Positions 6,679 through 15,775 of a stretch of DNA of 30,049 nucleotides are shown in pieces. A program made the position numbers and the translations under genes. Source of the stretch: Ruminococcus sp. UBA3286 (lineage in GTDB: Bacteria > Bacillota > Clostridia > Oscillospirales > Ruminococcaceae). The stretch spans positions 1 through 30,049 of the forward strand of contig DETO01000043.1 of assembly GCA_002362135.1 (NCBI GenBank). The letters run 5' to 3'. The notes beneath the pieces were generated by a model. It made no database searches. It had not been told where the DNA came from and saw only the letters and a program-made list of their open reading frames with translations. Numbering within the stretch: the first letter of the stretch is position 1; each line of letters begins with the position of its first letter.

Positions 6679-7598
6679 TCGAGTTAAAAAATACTGTCAA
6701 AAAATTTGACACCTATACCGCTCTCGACGGCGTTGATCTTAAAATCGAAAAAGGTACTGCATTCGGACTTCTTGGTTCAAATGGTGCGGGAAAATCAACT
6801 ATTCTTCGCCTTTTGTCGGGAATTTACAAGCAGGAATCCGGAGAAGTTCTTATTGACGGAGAATCTGTTTACGACAACATCGCAATGAAAGAAAGAGTTT
6901 TCTTCATTAACGATGAAACCGTTCAATTCGGCTCTTACACGCTTAAAAAGCTGAAAAATTACTACAAAAGCTATTACCGCAACTTTTCTGAGGAAATGTT
7001 TGAAGAACTCCGCCAGAAGGTAAGACTTCCTCTCGATAAAAAGATCAACACGTTTTCAAAGGGAATGAAGCGTCAGGCGATCGTTATCATCGGGCTTGCC
7101 TGCCGAACAGACTATCTTCTTCTTGATGAAGCCTTCGACGGTCTCGATCCCACAATGAGGATAATCGTTAAAAAAATGCTGGTTGACGCTATGCTTGACC
7201 GCCAGCTGACAACGGTAATTTCTTCCCATAACCTTAAAGAGATCAATGAAGTGTGCGATACGGCTGCCCTCATTCATAACGGCAAAATCGTATTCTCGCG
7301 CGAGATCAACAGCGTTCTCGGCAGCGTTCATAAAATTCAGGCGATCTTCCCCAAAGACGAAAACGGCAATCAGATCGTTTATACCAAGGAACAGCTTGAA
7401 ACAGACGGTTTGCAAATACTCCATTTCGAGCGCAATATGAGTATCCACTACATTATCGCAAAAGGCGAAGCTGAAGAGCTGAAAAAGAAATTCGAGCCTA
7501 AAAATCCGGTTCTTTTTGAATTAGTGCCGCTTTCGCTTGAAGAAATATTTATCTACGAACTGGAGGTGCTTGGCTATGACAGCAGCGACATCAAATAA
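6675..7598 (+). CDS. ABC transporter ATP-binding protein
   Basis: This 307-residue cytoplasmic ATPase powers the adjacent permease. Walker A is GSNGAGKS (34-41), Walker B with the following D-loop is LLLDEAFDGLDP (148-159), and the switch His is in SSHN. The signature motif is FSKGMKRQ (127-134) rather than LSGGQ, a variant usual in exporters of the YtrB/BcrA kind. After the ATPase core there are about 90 residues of a C-terminal extension, also typical of such exporters. It overlaps the regulator gene by 4 bp and the permease gene by 23 bp. The substrate is unknown; relatives are linked to resistance against cell-wall-active agents. Confidence 0.93.
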   Translation: MIELKNTVKKFDTYTALDGVDLKIEKGTAFGLLGSNGAGKSTILRLLSGIYKQESGEVLIDGESVYDNIAMKERVFFINDETVQFGSYTLKKLKNYYKSYYRNFSEEMFEELRQKVRLPLDKKINTFSKGMKRQAIVIIGLACRTDYLLLDEAFDGLDPTMRIIVKKMLVDAMLDRQLTTVISSHNLKEINEVCDTAALIHNGKIVFSREINSVLGSVHKIQAIFPKDENGNQIVYTKEQLETDGLQILHFERNMSIHYIIAKGEAEELKKKFEPKNPVLFELVPLSLEEIFIYELEVLGYDSSDIK

Positions 7599-9855
7599 AA
7601 TCAAAAGTTTTTTTGGCACTCGCTTTTTTAACGATATAAAAAGCAGCAAGCAGCTTTTCATCGTCAATATCGTTTTACAGATACTCGGTATTCCCATGCT
7701 CGCGGTGATTGCCGTGGTTCTTATGTATATCGAAAATCTGCCCGAACATAATGAACTTATGGACGTTGTATCTATAAGCTGCGTTCCGTTTGTATTCATT
7801 TCCGTCGGTACTGTTTTTCTCGCTATTTGCCTCGGCGTGGTAATTGCCATGCTCAATTTCTCTTACCTCTACAGAAAAACGATCGTGGATATGCATTATT
7901 CGCTGCCGCTTACCACAACTCATCGATTCTTCGCTGATTTTCTTTCGGGACTCTCGATCTACATCATTCCGGCTTTAGGCGCAATAATGCTAAGCTTAGG
8001 AATTCTCGGCGTTGGCTCGATAATTACCGATATGTCGGAAATTTGGAAAGCTGTCCCCATGATGCTTCGTGAAGCGTTCATCGTTATCATGGCTATGCTG
8101 CTTTTGTACGCGATCTCGGTATTCGCCCTGACTTTCTGCGGAAACACATTCGAGGCTATTTTCAGCGTATTCAGCTTTATGTTAATGCTTCCCGCAACTA
8201 TTTGCTGCGTATGGCTCGCTCTCGTTCACAGCGCGCCCTTCGGAATCAGCGGCAGCTCGATATTCTTCAAGAATATTTTCACAAGCACATCGCCTATCGG
8301 TACTTTTGCATTCTTCATTCAGCATCTTGATACGTATATGGAACATTCTCCCAGCGATCTCTGGATGTACTGCAAATGGATAGTAATTACAGCTATTGTT
8401 GTTCTGCTCTATGTCGGCGCGGCTTATCTTCTCTACAGATTCCGCAAAGCTGAAGACGTTTCAAAGCCCTATGTTTACAAAGCGTTTTTCTACGTGATAA
8501 TGACAATGGCGGTATTCTGCATACTTTCTCTGTTCATTTCTCTGAACGGATTCGTCGTTGCAGGCATTCTCATGTGTGCGATCGGCTGGTTCATAATGGA
8601 AATCATCACACGCCGCGGATTCAAAAAATTCTGGACTGCTCCGATAGGATTCGTTGCTGCCGTATTGTCGGTATTCCTGATCTGCGGAATCTGCGACGTT
8701 ACGCACGGATTCGGAATGGCTAAGCACGTTCCGGCGACCGTAAATATCGAACGCGTTGAAATTTCAGACTGCGATATACTTGATTACAACAATATAACTT
8801 TCAAGGACAAAGAAGTTATAAAGCAGGCTGCGAAGCTTAATAAAGAAATCGTAAACAGATATTTTAACTATGAGGATTATTCATACGATTATTTTGAAAA
8901 AGACCAGAATGTATCTTACGACGATTACTGCGATACAAGCGTAACGCTGAAATACCACACATTGACAGGTTCTGTTGTTATGCGTGATTATTCTGTTCCG
9001 TCCGATCTTATGGGCGAACTTACCAAGTCTATCGTGCTTTCAGACGAATATGCGGATTTCGTTTCAGACGATCTGGATAACAGAGTTAATTATTACAAAG
9101 ATGATATGGAAATGATCAATCCTTTACGAGTCAGAGACATATTCGGTTCGTCCATTCAGAATGTTGAAAATTATAAGGAACAGATCTATGAATTGAGCGA
9201 CCGCTATCGCGACGACATGAAAAAGATGACTGCCGAAGACCTCGAAAACGAGAATATTTACTGCTATATCGACGATTACTTCGTTTTGGATTCGTTTACG
9301 GATACTATAGAATATCTTAAAGAAATGGGTTATTCATTTGATGACGAGAAACTCATAACAGAACATTATTATATGGCAATGTATATAGACACTGAGCCTG
9401 TATTTGCATCAAGATGCCCGTATTACTACAATCCCGACAATAATGAAAAATATGACAGCTATCGCTATTATTCTTCGGACGATTATGATGACGTTACCAA
9501 ACACGCTAAATTAGATACGATCACAAATATTTCGTTTGGCTCATGCTATGATATGTGCTATGATATGACGGATTTCAAAAATATGACTTATTTTGACGAA
9601 AAAATGATAGATTTCGCAAACGCGTTATCGCCGCTTCTCTTCAATGAAAAGCCGCTTGCCGTTGTGTGCGTCAATGATACGACTCTCTATCTGAAAGACA
9701 ACGAGAAAAACAGGGCTCTGCTTGAGGATTTCAAGGAGAATTATATGCTGAAAAATCACGATTACAGTGGTGATGATTATTACAGCGACGCAAAAATCCC
9801 CTTGACAGTCGGAGAGGGTACTCCGGCAATATACGGAGAAGATTCTGAACTTTAA
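7576..9855 (+). CDS. ABC permease with large outer domain
   Basis: This 759-residue protein is the membrane partner of the preceding ATPase. About nine hydrophobic segments occupy residues 28-375, and the motif VDMHYSLPLTTTHRFFADFLSG (104-125, two loop halves) matches the family Asp-x-x-x-SLP signature of ABC-2-like permeases in Firmicutes. Residues about 376-759 form one large hydrophilic domain, rich in Asp and Tyr (clusters near residues 425-460 and 630-645), probably outside the cell. Some Firmicute permeases of this kind carry a similar uncharacterised C-terminal domain (I believe annotated DUF6449). The ATG at 7576 is preceded by GGAGGTG at 7562-7568. Its stop codon lies inside the end of the 180-bp inverted-repeat element. 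Confidence 0.85.
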   Translation: MTAATSNKIKSFFGTRFFNDIKSSKQLFIVNIVLQILGIPMLAVIAVVLMYIENLPEHNELMDVVSISCVPFVFISVGTVFLAICLGVVIAMLNFSYLYRKTIVDMHYSLPLTTTHRFFADFLSGLSIYIIPALGAIMLSLGILGVGSIITDMSEIWKAVPMMLREAFIVIMAMLLLYAISVFALTFCGNTFEAIFSVFSFMLMLPATICCVWLALVHSAPFGISGSSIFFKNIFTSTSPIGTFAFFIQHLDTYMEHSPSDLWMYCKWIVITAIVVLLYVGAAYLLYRFRKAEDVSKPYVYKAFFYVIMTMAVFCILSLFISLNGFVVAGILMCAIGWFIMEIITRRGFKKFWTAPIGFVAAVLSVFLICGICDVTHGFGMAKHVPATVNIERVEISDCDILDYNNITFKDKEVIKQAAKLNKEIVNRYFNYEDYSYDYFEKDQNVSYDDYCDTSVTLKYHTLTGSVVMRDYSVPSDLMGELTKSIVLSDEYADFVSDDLDNRVNYYKDDMEMINPLRVRDIFGSSIQNVENYKEQIYELSDRYRDDMKKMTAEDLENENIYCYIDDYFVLDSFTDTIEYLKEMGYSFDDEKLITEHYYMAMYIDTEPVFASRCPYYYNPDNNEKYDSYRYYSSDDYDDVTKHAKLDTITNISFGSCYDMCYDMTDFKNMTYFDEKMIDFANALSPLLFNEKPLAVVCVNDTTLYLKDNEKNRALLEDFKENYMLKNHDYSGDDYYSDAKIPLTVGEGTPAIYGEDSEL

Positions 9856-10031
9856 GGCAACGCTGCACAAAGATTGTGCGACAGATGCGCAGTCAGATTT
9901 TTTGTCAGATTGCACAGAAATGACGCAGGAATGCTGACGCATTTCAAGGAATTTCTGTGCAAGATGACGAAAAATATGCAAGCAGATGACGTGCAAAGCC
10001 GTCAGGCGGTCTTTGTGCGGTGTTGCCTTAA
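9852..10031. mobile_element. 180-bp inverted-repeat element (MITE-like)
   Basis: The ends TTAAGGCAAC and GTTGCCTTAA are exact inverted repeats. Pairing continues inward with a second block GCACAAAGA/TCTTTGTGC, a third block around ATTTTT-GTCA, and a perfect 12-bp block TTGCACAGAAAT (9910-9921) / ATTTCTGTGCAA (9951-9962). The whole segment could fold into one long, interrupted hairpin. There is no credible gene in it. TTAA at each end could be target duplication or part of the repeat. This is the structure expected of a miniature inverted-repeat element or an intergenic palindromic repeat family. Confidence 0.65.
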
Positions 10032-10034
10032 TTC

Positions 10035-10079
10035 AAAAAAATCCGATGTCTGCAAATTACGCAGGCATCGGATTTTTTT
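10035..10079. terminator. Two-way intrinsic terminator
   Basis: Arms 10035-10053 and 10061-10079 are 19 nt each with a single G-T pair and a 7-nt loop. Runs of seven A and seven T at the outer edges make it work in both directions. It lies between the converging ABC permease and V-ATPase transcripts and overlaps the ntpD stop codon. Confidence 0.92.
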
Positions 10080-10728
10080 ATTTGAAATCGTGACTCTGTT
10101 TCAGCACCATATCTTTCACTTTCATTAGTGAAGTGGTGGTGCTTCTTTCATTTTCGGAAAGCTTCATTGTAATAAATTTTATGGTTTCCTGATAATCGGG
10201 AATCATAATATGCTCCAGCGCATTAACACGACGGCGAGTTTTTTCAATTTCGTCAGCCATAAGCTGACACGCCTTTTCAATTTCCGCAAGACGAATCATC
10301 TTCGGGAAAATTTTACTGAGCGCGCTTACCGCTCCGTCCAGATCGACTGAAGTAAAAGCCGTTCCGTAAGAATAAATATCATCAGGGTCGGAAGTGCGAT
10401 ATTTCGCGTCAAAAACAGGAATATACACGCTCATGACGTTTTTTTCCGAAACGTCCAGTTCAACTTCCTGTTTCGGAAGCATCAATGCAGTTTCCAGCGC
10501 CTCTCTCTGCATTACCGAACCCGCTACAGCCATATATCTATTAGCCTCGGCTATCCCCTGTTCCACTTCGCTGCGCAGCTGCTTGTTTTCCTTGATCATG
10601 TTCATAAACTGCCGCATAAGTTCATCGCGCTTATCTTTCAGCAGTTTATGTCCGCGCTGTGCGGAAGCAAGCTTCTTTTTCAGACTGCTCAGCTCCATAC
10701 GCGTAGGATTAACGTTTAATCTTGCCAA
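10078..10728 (-). CDS. ntpD: V-type ATPase subunit D
   Basis: Subunit D is the long coiled-coil central shaft that turns inside the A3B3 ring and couples ATP hydrolysis or synthesis to ion movement. The 216-residue product has the family start (NVNPTRMELSSLKKKLASA), two long helices at the N and C ends, and the middle region with QKQE-like EVELDVSE. It begins with TTG at 10728, supported by AGGTGA about 6 bp upstream within the end of ntpB and by the family N terminus. It is the last gene of the operon, 11 bp after ntpB, and its stop codon lies inside the terminator. Confidence 0.95.
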   Translation of the reverse strand: MARLNVNPTRMELSSLKKKLASAQRGHKLLKDKRDELMRQFMNMIKENKQLRSEVEQGIAEANRYMAVAGSVMQREALETALMLPKQEVELDVSEKNVMSVYIPVFDAKYRTSDPDDIYSYGTAFTSVDLDGAVSALSKIFPKMIRLAEIEKACQLMADEIEKTRRRVNALEHIMIPDYQETIKFITMKLSENERSTTTSLMKVKDMVLKQSHDFK

Positions 10729-10739
10729 TACCGCTCACC

Positions 10740-12116
10740 TCAATCCTGCGTATCATAGTATTGCGTAAGATATTCCTCTCTGATACGTCTCAGCTCGCTT
10801 CTCGGCAAAAGATGCAGAAGTTCCCAACCGATTGAAAGCGTTTCCTCAATGCTTCGGTTATTTTCAAAACCCTGTGAAACATAGCGCTTTTCAAATTCGT
10901 CAGCAAATTTTGCATAAATAAGATCGGTAGGAGTAAGGGCAGCTTCGCCCAGTACGACCATAAGTTCCTTAGCGTCCTTTCCACGCGCATATGCGGAGAA
11001 AAGCTGATTCATGGTGTCGGAATGATCGGCGCGGGTCTTTCCCTTGCCTATACCCTTATCTTTAAGTCTCGAAAGCGACGGCAGAACATCTACAGGCGGA
11101 TTTATGCCCTTTCGGTAAAGCTCGCGCGAAAGAATGATCTGACCTTCCGTAATATATCCCGTAAGATCGGGGATCGGGTGAGTTTTATCATCTTCGGGCA
11201 TCGTAAGGATGGGGATCATTGTAATACTTCCCTCTTTGCCGTCCTGACGTCCTGCACGCTCGTAAAGCGAAGCAAGATCGGTATACATATATCCCGGATA
11301 TCCTCTTCTTCCCGGAACTTCCTTACGCGCTGCGGAAACTTCGCGGAGAGCGTCAGCGTAGTTTGTAATATCGGTAAGAATTACAAGAACGTGCATACCT
11401 TTTTCAAAAGCAAGATATTCAGCGGCAGTAAGAGCCATTTTCGGAGTTGCAAGACGTTCAATAGCGGAATCGTTTGCAAGATTTATGAAAAGCACAGTTC
11501 TGTCAAGCGCGCCTGTTTCTTTAAAGCTTTTTACGAAATATTCCGACTCCTCAAACGTGATTCCCATAGCCGCAAATACTACGGCAAACTGTTCGTTATC
11601 GCCCAGAACCTTAGCCTGACGCGCTATCTGCGCCGCAAGCTGCGCATGCGGAAGTCCGCTTGCCGAAAAGATAGGTAATTTCTGACCGCGTACAAGAGTA
11701 TTAAGTCCGTCGATAGCCGAAACGCCCGTCTGAATGAATTCCTGCGGATATTTTCTCGCAACCGGATTCATCGGCAAACCGTTTACGTCCATTCTCATTT
11801 CGGGAATTATTTCAGGGCCGTCGTCGATAGGATTTCCCATGCCGTCGAATACTCGTCCAAGCATATCTTCGGAAACTCCAAGTTCCATCTGATGCCCCGT
11901 AAAAACTACTGCGCTGTCCTGCAAATTTATACCTGCGGAATTTTCAAAAAGCTGTACAAGAGCGTCCGAACCGTTGATCTCCAGCACACGGCAGCGGCGT
12001 TTTTCGCCGTTTTTCAGACGAATATCCGCAAGTTCGCCGTACGTGCAGTTCTCAACGCCCTTGACAAGCAGCAGAGGCCCTGCCGCTTCTTCTATAGTTC
12101 TGTATTCTCTCGGCAT
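10740..12116 (-). CDS. ntpB: V-type ATPase regulatory subunit B
   Basis: Subunit B alternates with A in the catalytic hexamer and contributes to the nucleotide site without hydrolysing ATP itself. The 458-residue protein has normal family length. The P-loop position reads SASGLPHAQLA (151-161), with no GKT, as expected for B. The arginine finger in PSLSRLKDKG is R350, the same number as in Enterococcus hirae NtpB. The ATG at 12116 shares one base with the ntpA stop (TAATG), which indicates translational coupling and supports equal A and B amounts. Confidence 0.97.
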   Translation of the reverse strand: MPREYRTIEEAAGPLLLVKGVENCTYGELADIRLKNGEKRRCRVLEINGSDALVQLFENSAGINLQDSAVVFTGHQMELGVSEDMLGRVFDGMGNPIDDGPEIIPEMRMDVNGLPMNPVARKYPQEFIQTGVSAIDGLNTLVRGQKLPIFSASGLPHAQLAAQIARQAKVLGDNEQFAVVFAAMGITFEESEYFVKSFKETGALDRTVLFINLANDSAIERLATPKMALTAAEYLAFEKGMHVLVILTDITNYADALREVSAARKEVPGRRGYPGYMYTDLASLYERAGRQDGKEGSITMIPILTMPEDDKTHPIPDLTGYITEGQIILSRELYRKGINPPVDVLPSLSRLKDKGIGKGKTRADHSDTMNQLFSAYARGKDAKELMVVLGEAALTPTDLIYAKFADEFEKRYVSQGFENNRSIEETLSIGWELLHLLPRSELRRIREEYLTQYYDTQD

Positions 12117-13885
12117 TATTCTTCCTCCTTATTAATCAACCTGTCAAGTTCGGCGGAAATTTCTACTGAAAGCTTGTCAAATTCCGCGTCCACGTCCGCT
12201 TCGGCAATATATTTGAATCGTCCGATCTTCTCGCGAACAGCAAGCCCTGCTGCCGCTTCAACGTCCGCGCCCTTTGCAATTGCGGCTTCGGCTTCATCAT
12301 TGAAATTGAGAATAAGCTTCATCATATAAAGCTGCTTTTTCAGACTTGTATAAGTATCTACCTCATGGAATGCAAGCTGATGCAGGAAATCTTCACGTAT
12401 GGAACGCGCCGTCTCCATTTTCAGTCTGTCATTGGCTGAAAGTGCGTCCATACCTATAAGCTTGACGATCTCCTTCAATTCCGCTTCGTCGTTTAATATC
12501 GCCATAAAACGGCTTCTCAGTTCCATCCAGTCGGCAGAAACATTATTATTGTACCAATCAGCAAGAGAATCCGCATAAAGCGAATAGCTGGTAAGCCAGT
12601 TTATTGCAGGGAAATGACGCTGATACGCCAGACTTGAATCAAGTCCCCAGAACACCTTTACAATTCGAAGAGTGGCTTGCGATACAGGCTCGGAGATATC
12701 GCCTCCGGGAGGAGATACTGCGCCGATAACGGAGAGAGCGCCTTCTCTGCCGTCGCTTCCCATGGAGATCACTCGACCTGCACGCTCATAAAACTGCGCA
12801 AGACGGCTTCCGAGATAAGCAGGATAGCCTTCGTCTCCGGGCATTTCTTCAAGTCTGCCCGACATTTCACGGAGAGCTTCCGCCCAGCGCGAAGTGGAAT
12901 CCGCCATAAGAGCGACTGAATAGCCCATATCGCGATAATATTCAGCGATCGTGATACCCGTATAAACAGAAGCTTCACGCGCTGCAACAGGCATATCCGA
13001 CGTATTTGCAATAAGAACTGTACGCTCCATGAGTGATTTTCCGGTTTTGGGGTCGATAAGTTCAGGGAATTCGTTCAGAACGTCGGTCATCTCGTTTCCG
13101 CGTTCGCCGCATCCGATATAAACGATTATGTCAGCTTCCGCCCATTTTGCAAGCTGATGCTGCGTAACCGTCTTTCCGCTTCCGAAGGGCCCCGGAATCG
13201 CCGCAACACCGCCCTTTGCGATCGGGAAAAGGCAGTCGACAACTCGCTGACCCGTTACAAGAGGCATATTTGGCGACAGCTTTTTCTTGTAAGGTCTGCC
13301 GCGTCTTACAGGCCATTTCTGGAACATTTTCAGTTCCTTATCGCCTTTTTCGGTTTCGAGAACGCATATTGTCTCGTCAACAGAAAATTCGCCCTGTTTG
13401 ATAGATTTAACTTTGCCGCTGATCCCGTTGGGAACCATTATTTTATGAAGAACAATATCTGTTTCGGGAACTGTTCCGATGATATCGCCCTCTTGTACGG
13501 AATCTCCCTGCTTAACAACAGGAGTAAAATTCCACTTTTTGTCGCGTTTAAGCGATGTAACTTCAACGCCGCGCGCAAGATTATTTCCGCAGACTTCGCG
13601 GATAGCGTCGAGAGGACGCTGTATTCCGTCATAAATGCTGCCGATAAGTCCCGGTCCGAGTTCCGCGCTCATGGGTTCGCCCGTCGATTCAACGGATTCG
13701 CCCGTGCCAAGACCTGCCGTTTCTTCATAAACCTGAATCGAAGCGCGATCTCCGTGCATTTCAATGATCTCGCCGATCAGTCGCTTTTTACTTACGCGAA
13801 CAACGTCGAACATATTCGCGTCCCTCATTCCCTCCGCAACGACGAGAGGGCCTGAGATCTTTACTATATTTCCAATGCTGCTCAA
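12116..13885 (-). CDS. ntpA: V-type ATPase catalytic subunit A
   Basis: Subunit A carries the ATP-hydrolysing site of the peripheral V1 part. The 589-residue protein has the N-terminal barrel, the A-type insertion (about 110-190), Walker A GPFGSGKT (232-239) and the catalytic GERGNE (260-265). The start is TTG at 13885, with GGAG 8 bp upstream; no ATG occurs before residue 20, and the residues between match the family N terminus (IVKISGPLVVAEGM). It follows subunit F after 20 bp. A TTG start on the major catalytic subunit is unusual and may limit its translation. Confidence 0.97.
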   Translation of the reverse strand: MSSIGNIVKISGPLVVAEGMRDANMFDVVRVSKKRLIGEIIEMHGDRASIQVYEETAGLGTGESVESTGEPMSAELGPGLIGSIYDGIQRPLDAIREVCGNNLARGVEVTSLKRDKKWNFTPVVKQGDSVQEGDIIGTVPETDIVLHKIMVPNGISGKVKSIKQGEFSVDETICVLETEKGDKELKMFQKWPVRRGRPYKKKLSPNMPLVTGQRVVDCLFPIAKGGVAAIPGPFGSGKTVTQHQLAKWAEADIIVYIGCGERGNEMTDVLNEFPELIDPKTGKSLMERTVLIANTSDMPVAAREASVYTGITIAEYYRDMGYSVALMADSTSRWAEALREMSGRLEEMPGDEGYPAYLGSRLAQFYERAGRVISMGSDGREGALSVIGAVSPPGGDISEPVSQATLRIVKVFWGLDSSLAYQRHFPAINWLTSYSLYADSLADWYNNNVSADWMELRSRFMAILNDEAELKEIVKLIGMDALSANDRLKMETARSIREDFLHQLAFHEVDTYTSLKKQLYMMKLILNFNDEAEAAIAKGADVEAAAGLAVREKIGRFKYIAEADVDAEFDKLSVEISAELDRLINKEEE

Positions 13886-13905
13886 AACTGCAACTCCTTT
13901 GCTAT

Positions 13906-14226
13906 TTATTTCAATATATCAGAACCGACTGCCTTTTCAACAGCCTCGTGCAGACTGCGCATTCCGTCGCCCGTATTGCCCTCGATAGCTGGTATCAGTA
14001 CGATAGACGGCAGTTTTCTGCTCCGATATTTCTTTATCGTGTCGCTTACAAGCGCCGCGGCAGGCTCGGTGATATATATAACCCCGAATCCGTTTGCCGC
14101 AAGACGATTTATCAATTTCGATATTTCGGCAGGATCAGTTTCGCGGAACACCGAAAGTCCGAGCGCTGCAAATCCCGATACGCTTGCCGAATCGCCGATA
14201 ACAGCCGTTTTATACATTTCAGACAT
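13906..14226 (-). CDS. ntpG: V-type ATPase subunit F (NtpG)
   Basis: This 106-residue protein is subunit F, a small Rossmann-like protein that binds the lower part of the rotating D shaft and helps regulate activity. Family features are the N-terminal strand KTAVIGDSASVSGFAALGL and the later VIYITEPAA and LPSIVLIPA. It overlaps subunit C by 8 bp. The gene letter F follows the general V-ATPase naming; the Enterococcus gene name is ntpG. Confidence 0.92.
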   Translation of the reverse strand: MSEMYKTAVIGDSASVSGFAALGLSVFRETDPAEISKLINRLAANGFGVIYITEPAAALVSDTIKKYRSRKLPSIVLIPAIEGNTGDGMRSLHEAVEKAVGSDILK

Positions 14227-15160
14227 AAAGCTTCCGCATCCTTTCCGTAATAGTTTCCCTGTCCGCGCCGAATTCCTTGCAAACGCTGATTATGCGCAGA
14301 TTTTTCTGCTCTGCCTCCGCTGCGATAAAATAGGCTTCAAGAGGCTCCGGGCCAAATGATCTCATTCGCGCTGTTTCGGCAAGTTCCATGATGATATCGT
14401 CGCACCATTTTTCAAACTGCGCGCCTGATATTCCAAGAAGCTTAGCCGCTTCGCCAAATCCTGCTGTTTCAAGAAATCCCAGCAGCGATTCTGTTCCTCC
14501 GAGAGCGGCTTTGATAAGCGAATCTTTATCAAGGCTTTCACTTCCGCATACAGCCGTCTCAAAAAAATTCTTCTGCTTATTCATTTTGCTGCATCTGAAA
14601 GCCGTCTTAATATCGGCGCATACTGTTGTAAGTTCCGCGTATTTCCGCATAAACTCGCCGCCGAACGATTTCGCACTTTTCTGCATGGCGGCTAACGCCG
14701 CGGCGTCTATGAAAGAATCGGTAAGCTGACCGTCAGAGGTTTTTACCAAAATATCGTATGCCTCGGAAGCAGTCGCCCTGATATGTTCGGGAAGTGCGTC
14801 ATAATTTTTAGAGCCAAGATCTTCGCTGAGCTTGTCCAGATCAAGATTAGTTGGTCTGATATAATATTTTTCAGCCGTTCTGCCTGAAACAGAAGCTTTT
14901 AAGGCGGCTTTCAAATTGTGAAAGTCGTTTTTGTACAATAAAATTTCCGTCTCGCGGCAGTCCGGAGCGTAATCTCTGATCATGTTCCAAACGGTTTCTG
15001 CATTTGTTTCGAACGTTCCCTTTTTGGAACTGAGTAATGCTTCTGTTTCAGCCTTGCTTGCGGCGTTGATCAGCTGCTCCATGTCGCTGCGGTTGAGCAG
15101 TGTATTTTCCATTGCCTTTACCGCCGCAACCGCGCTTGCATATTTTGTTGTTTCGCTCAT
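14219..15160 (-). CDS. ntpC: V-type ATPase subunit C
   Basis: Subunit C (yeast subunit d) sits on the membrane ring as a socket for the rotating shaft and joins V1 to Vo. The 313-residue helical protein begins KYASAVAAVKAMENTLL and has the C-terminal pattern ending in ADRETITERMRKLYV, both typical. Length is close to the usual 320-350. AGGTGA lies just upstream of the ATG. It starts 8 bp after subunit E and overlaps subunit F by 8 bp. Confidence 0.92.
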   Translation of the reverse strand: MSETTKYASAVAAVKAMENTLLNRSDMEQLINAASKAETEALLSSKKGTFETNAETVWNMIRDYAPDCRETEILLYKNDFHNLKAALKASVSGRTAEKYYIRPTNLDLDKLSEDLGSKNYDALPEHIRATASEAYDILVKTSDGQLTDSFIDAAALAAMQKSAKSFGGEFMRKYAELTTVCADIKTAFRCSKMNKQKNFFETAVCGSESLDKDSLIKAALGGTESLLGFLETAGFGEAAKLLGISGAQFEKWCDDIIMELAETARMRSFGPEPLEAYFIAAEAEQKNLRIISVCKEFGADRETITERMRKLYV

Positions 15161-15168
15161 TCCGTCAC

Positions 15169-15762
15169 CTACCCGAATAAGGCTCTTGCCGCCGTATCGC
15201 GTACAGCGTCACGTTCGGCTTCGATAATGTCGCGGAAGCTGCAATTTTCGGATATCAAACCATATTCAAGGATAAATCCGTTTTCAATATCCGCGCATAT
15301 ATCCGATATTCTGATCGTGCCACCTGCTTTTTCCGCGATTGCCTCCGCTTTTTTTGCGAAATCAACAGGCATTCTGCCGAGGTCTCTTTTGCTGAAATAC
15401 AGCACGCCTTTATCATTCTGAACTTTCTGAGAAAGCAGTTTTTCAACTACGGCGAAATATTCAGTCTCCGAAAGAGAATCCAGCTTTTTCAGCGTTTTTT
15501 CAATAACATCGTTGATACATTTGACTTTGCAGGCAAGAATACGGCGTTTCATATCGGCGTCCACCGAGGCTTTGGAATTTTCGTGATCCTGAGCAAGCTT
15601 GGACGTCATTTTTTTCAGCTGCTCCTCATAAGCCTTTTCGGCTTTTTCAGAACCTTCTTTTTTAATAGCCGCCGCCTTTTTTTCGGCTGCCGATATTATA
15701 GCGTTTTCAGTTTCTTTCTGCTGCGAAGCAATTATGTTCAGGATATTTTCAAGTCCTGCCAT
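15169..15762 (-). CDS. ntpE: V-type ATPase subunit E
   Basis: Subunit E pairs with the small G/H subunit to form the peripheral stalks that hold the A3B3 ring still. The 197-residue product has a long Ala/Lys/Glu helix (about 8-85) and a compact C-terminal domain ending in ERDAVRDTAARALFG, as in the family. The ATG at 15762 is preceded by GGAGG with 7 bp spacing; an upstream in-frame start at 15840 would add hydrophobic residues overlapping ntpK and is rejected. Confidence 0.92.
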   Translation of the reverse strand: MAGLENILNIIASQQKETENAIISAAEKKAAAIKKEGSEKAEKAYEEQLKKMTSKLAQDHENSKASVDADMKRRILACKVKCINDVIEKTLKKLDSLSETEYFAVVEKLLSQKVQNDKGVLYFSKRDLGRMPVDFAKKAEAIAEKAGGTIRISDICADIENGFILEYGLISENCSFRDIIEAERDAVRDTAARALFG

Positions 15763-15775
15763 TTTAATACCTCCG

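Noticed and set aside
9874..10128. 84-codon open frame across the inverted-repeat element and terminator
   Set aside because: It consists of palindrome arms and a terminator hairpin, and runs into the antisense of ntpD; there is no ribosome binding site or protein-like pattern.
13157..13855. 232-codon open frame antisense to ntpA
   Set aside because: It is a shadow of the conserved ATPase gene, with no family resemblance and no start signal.
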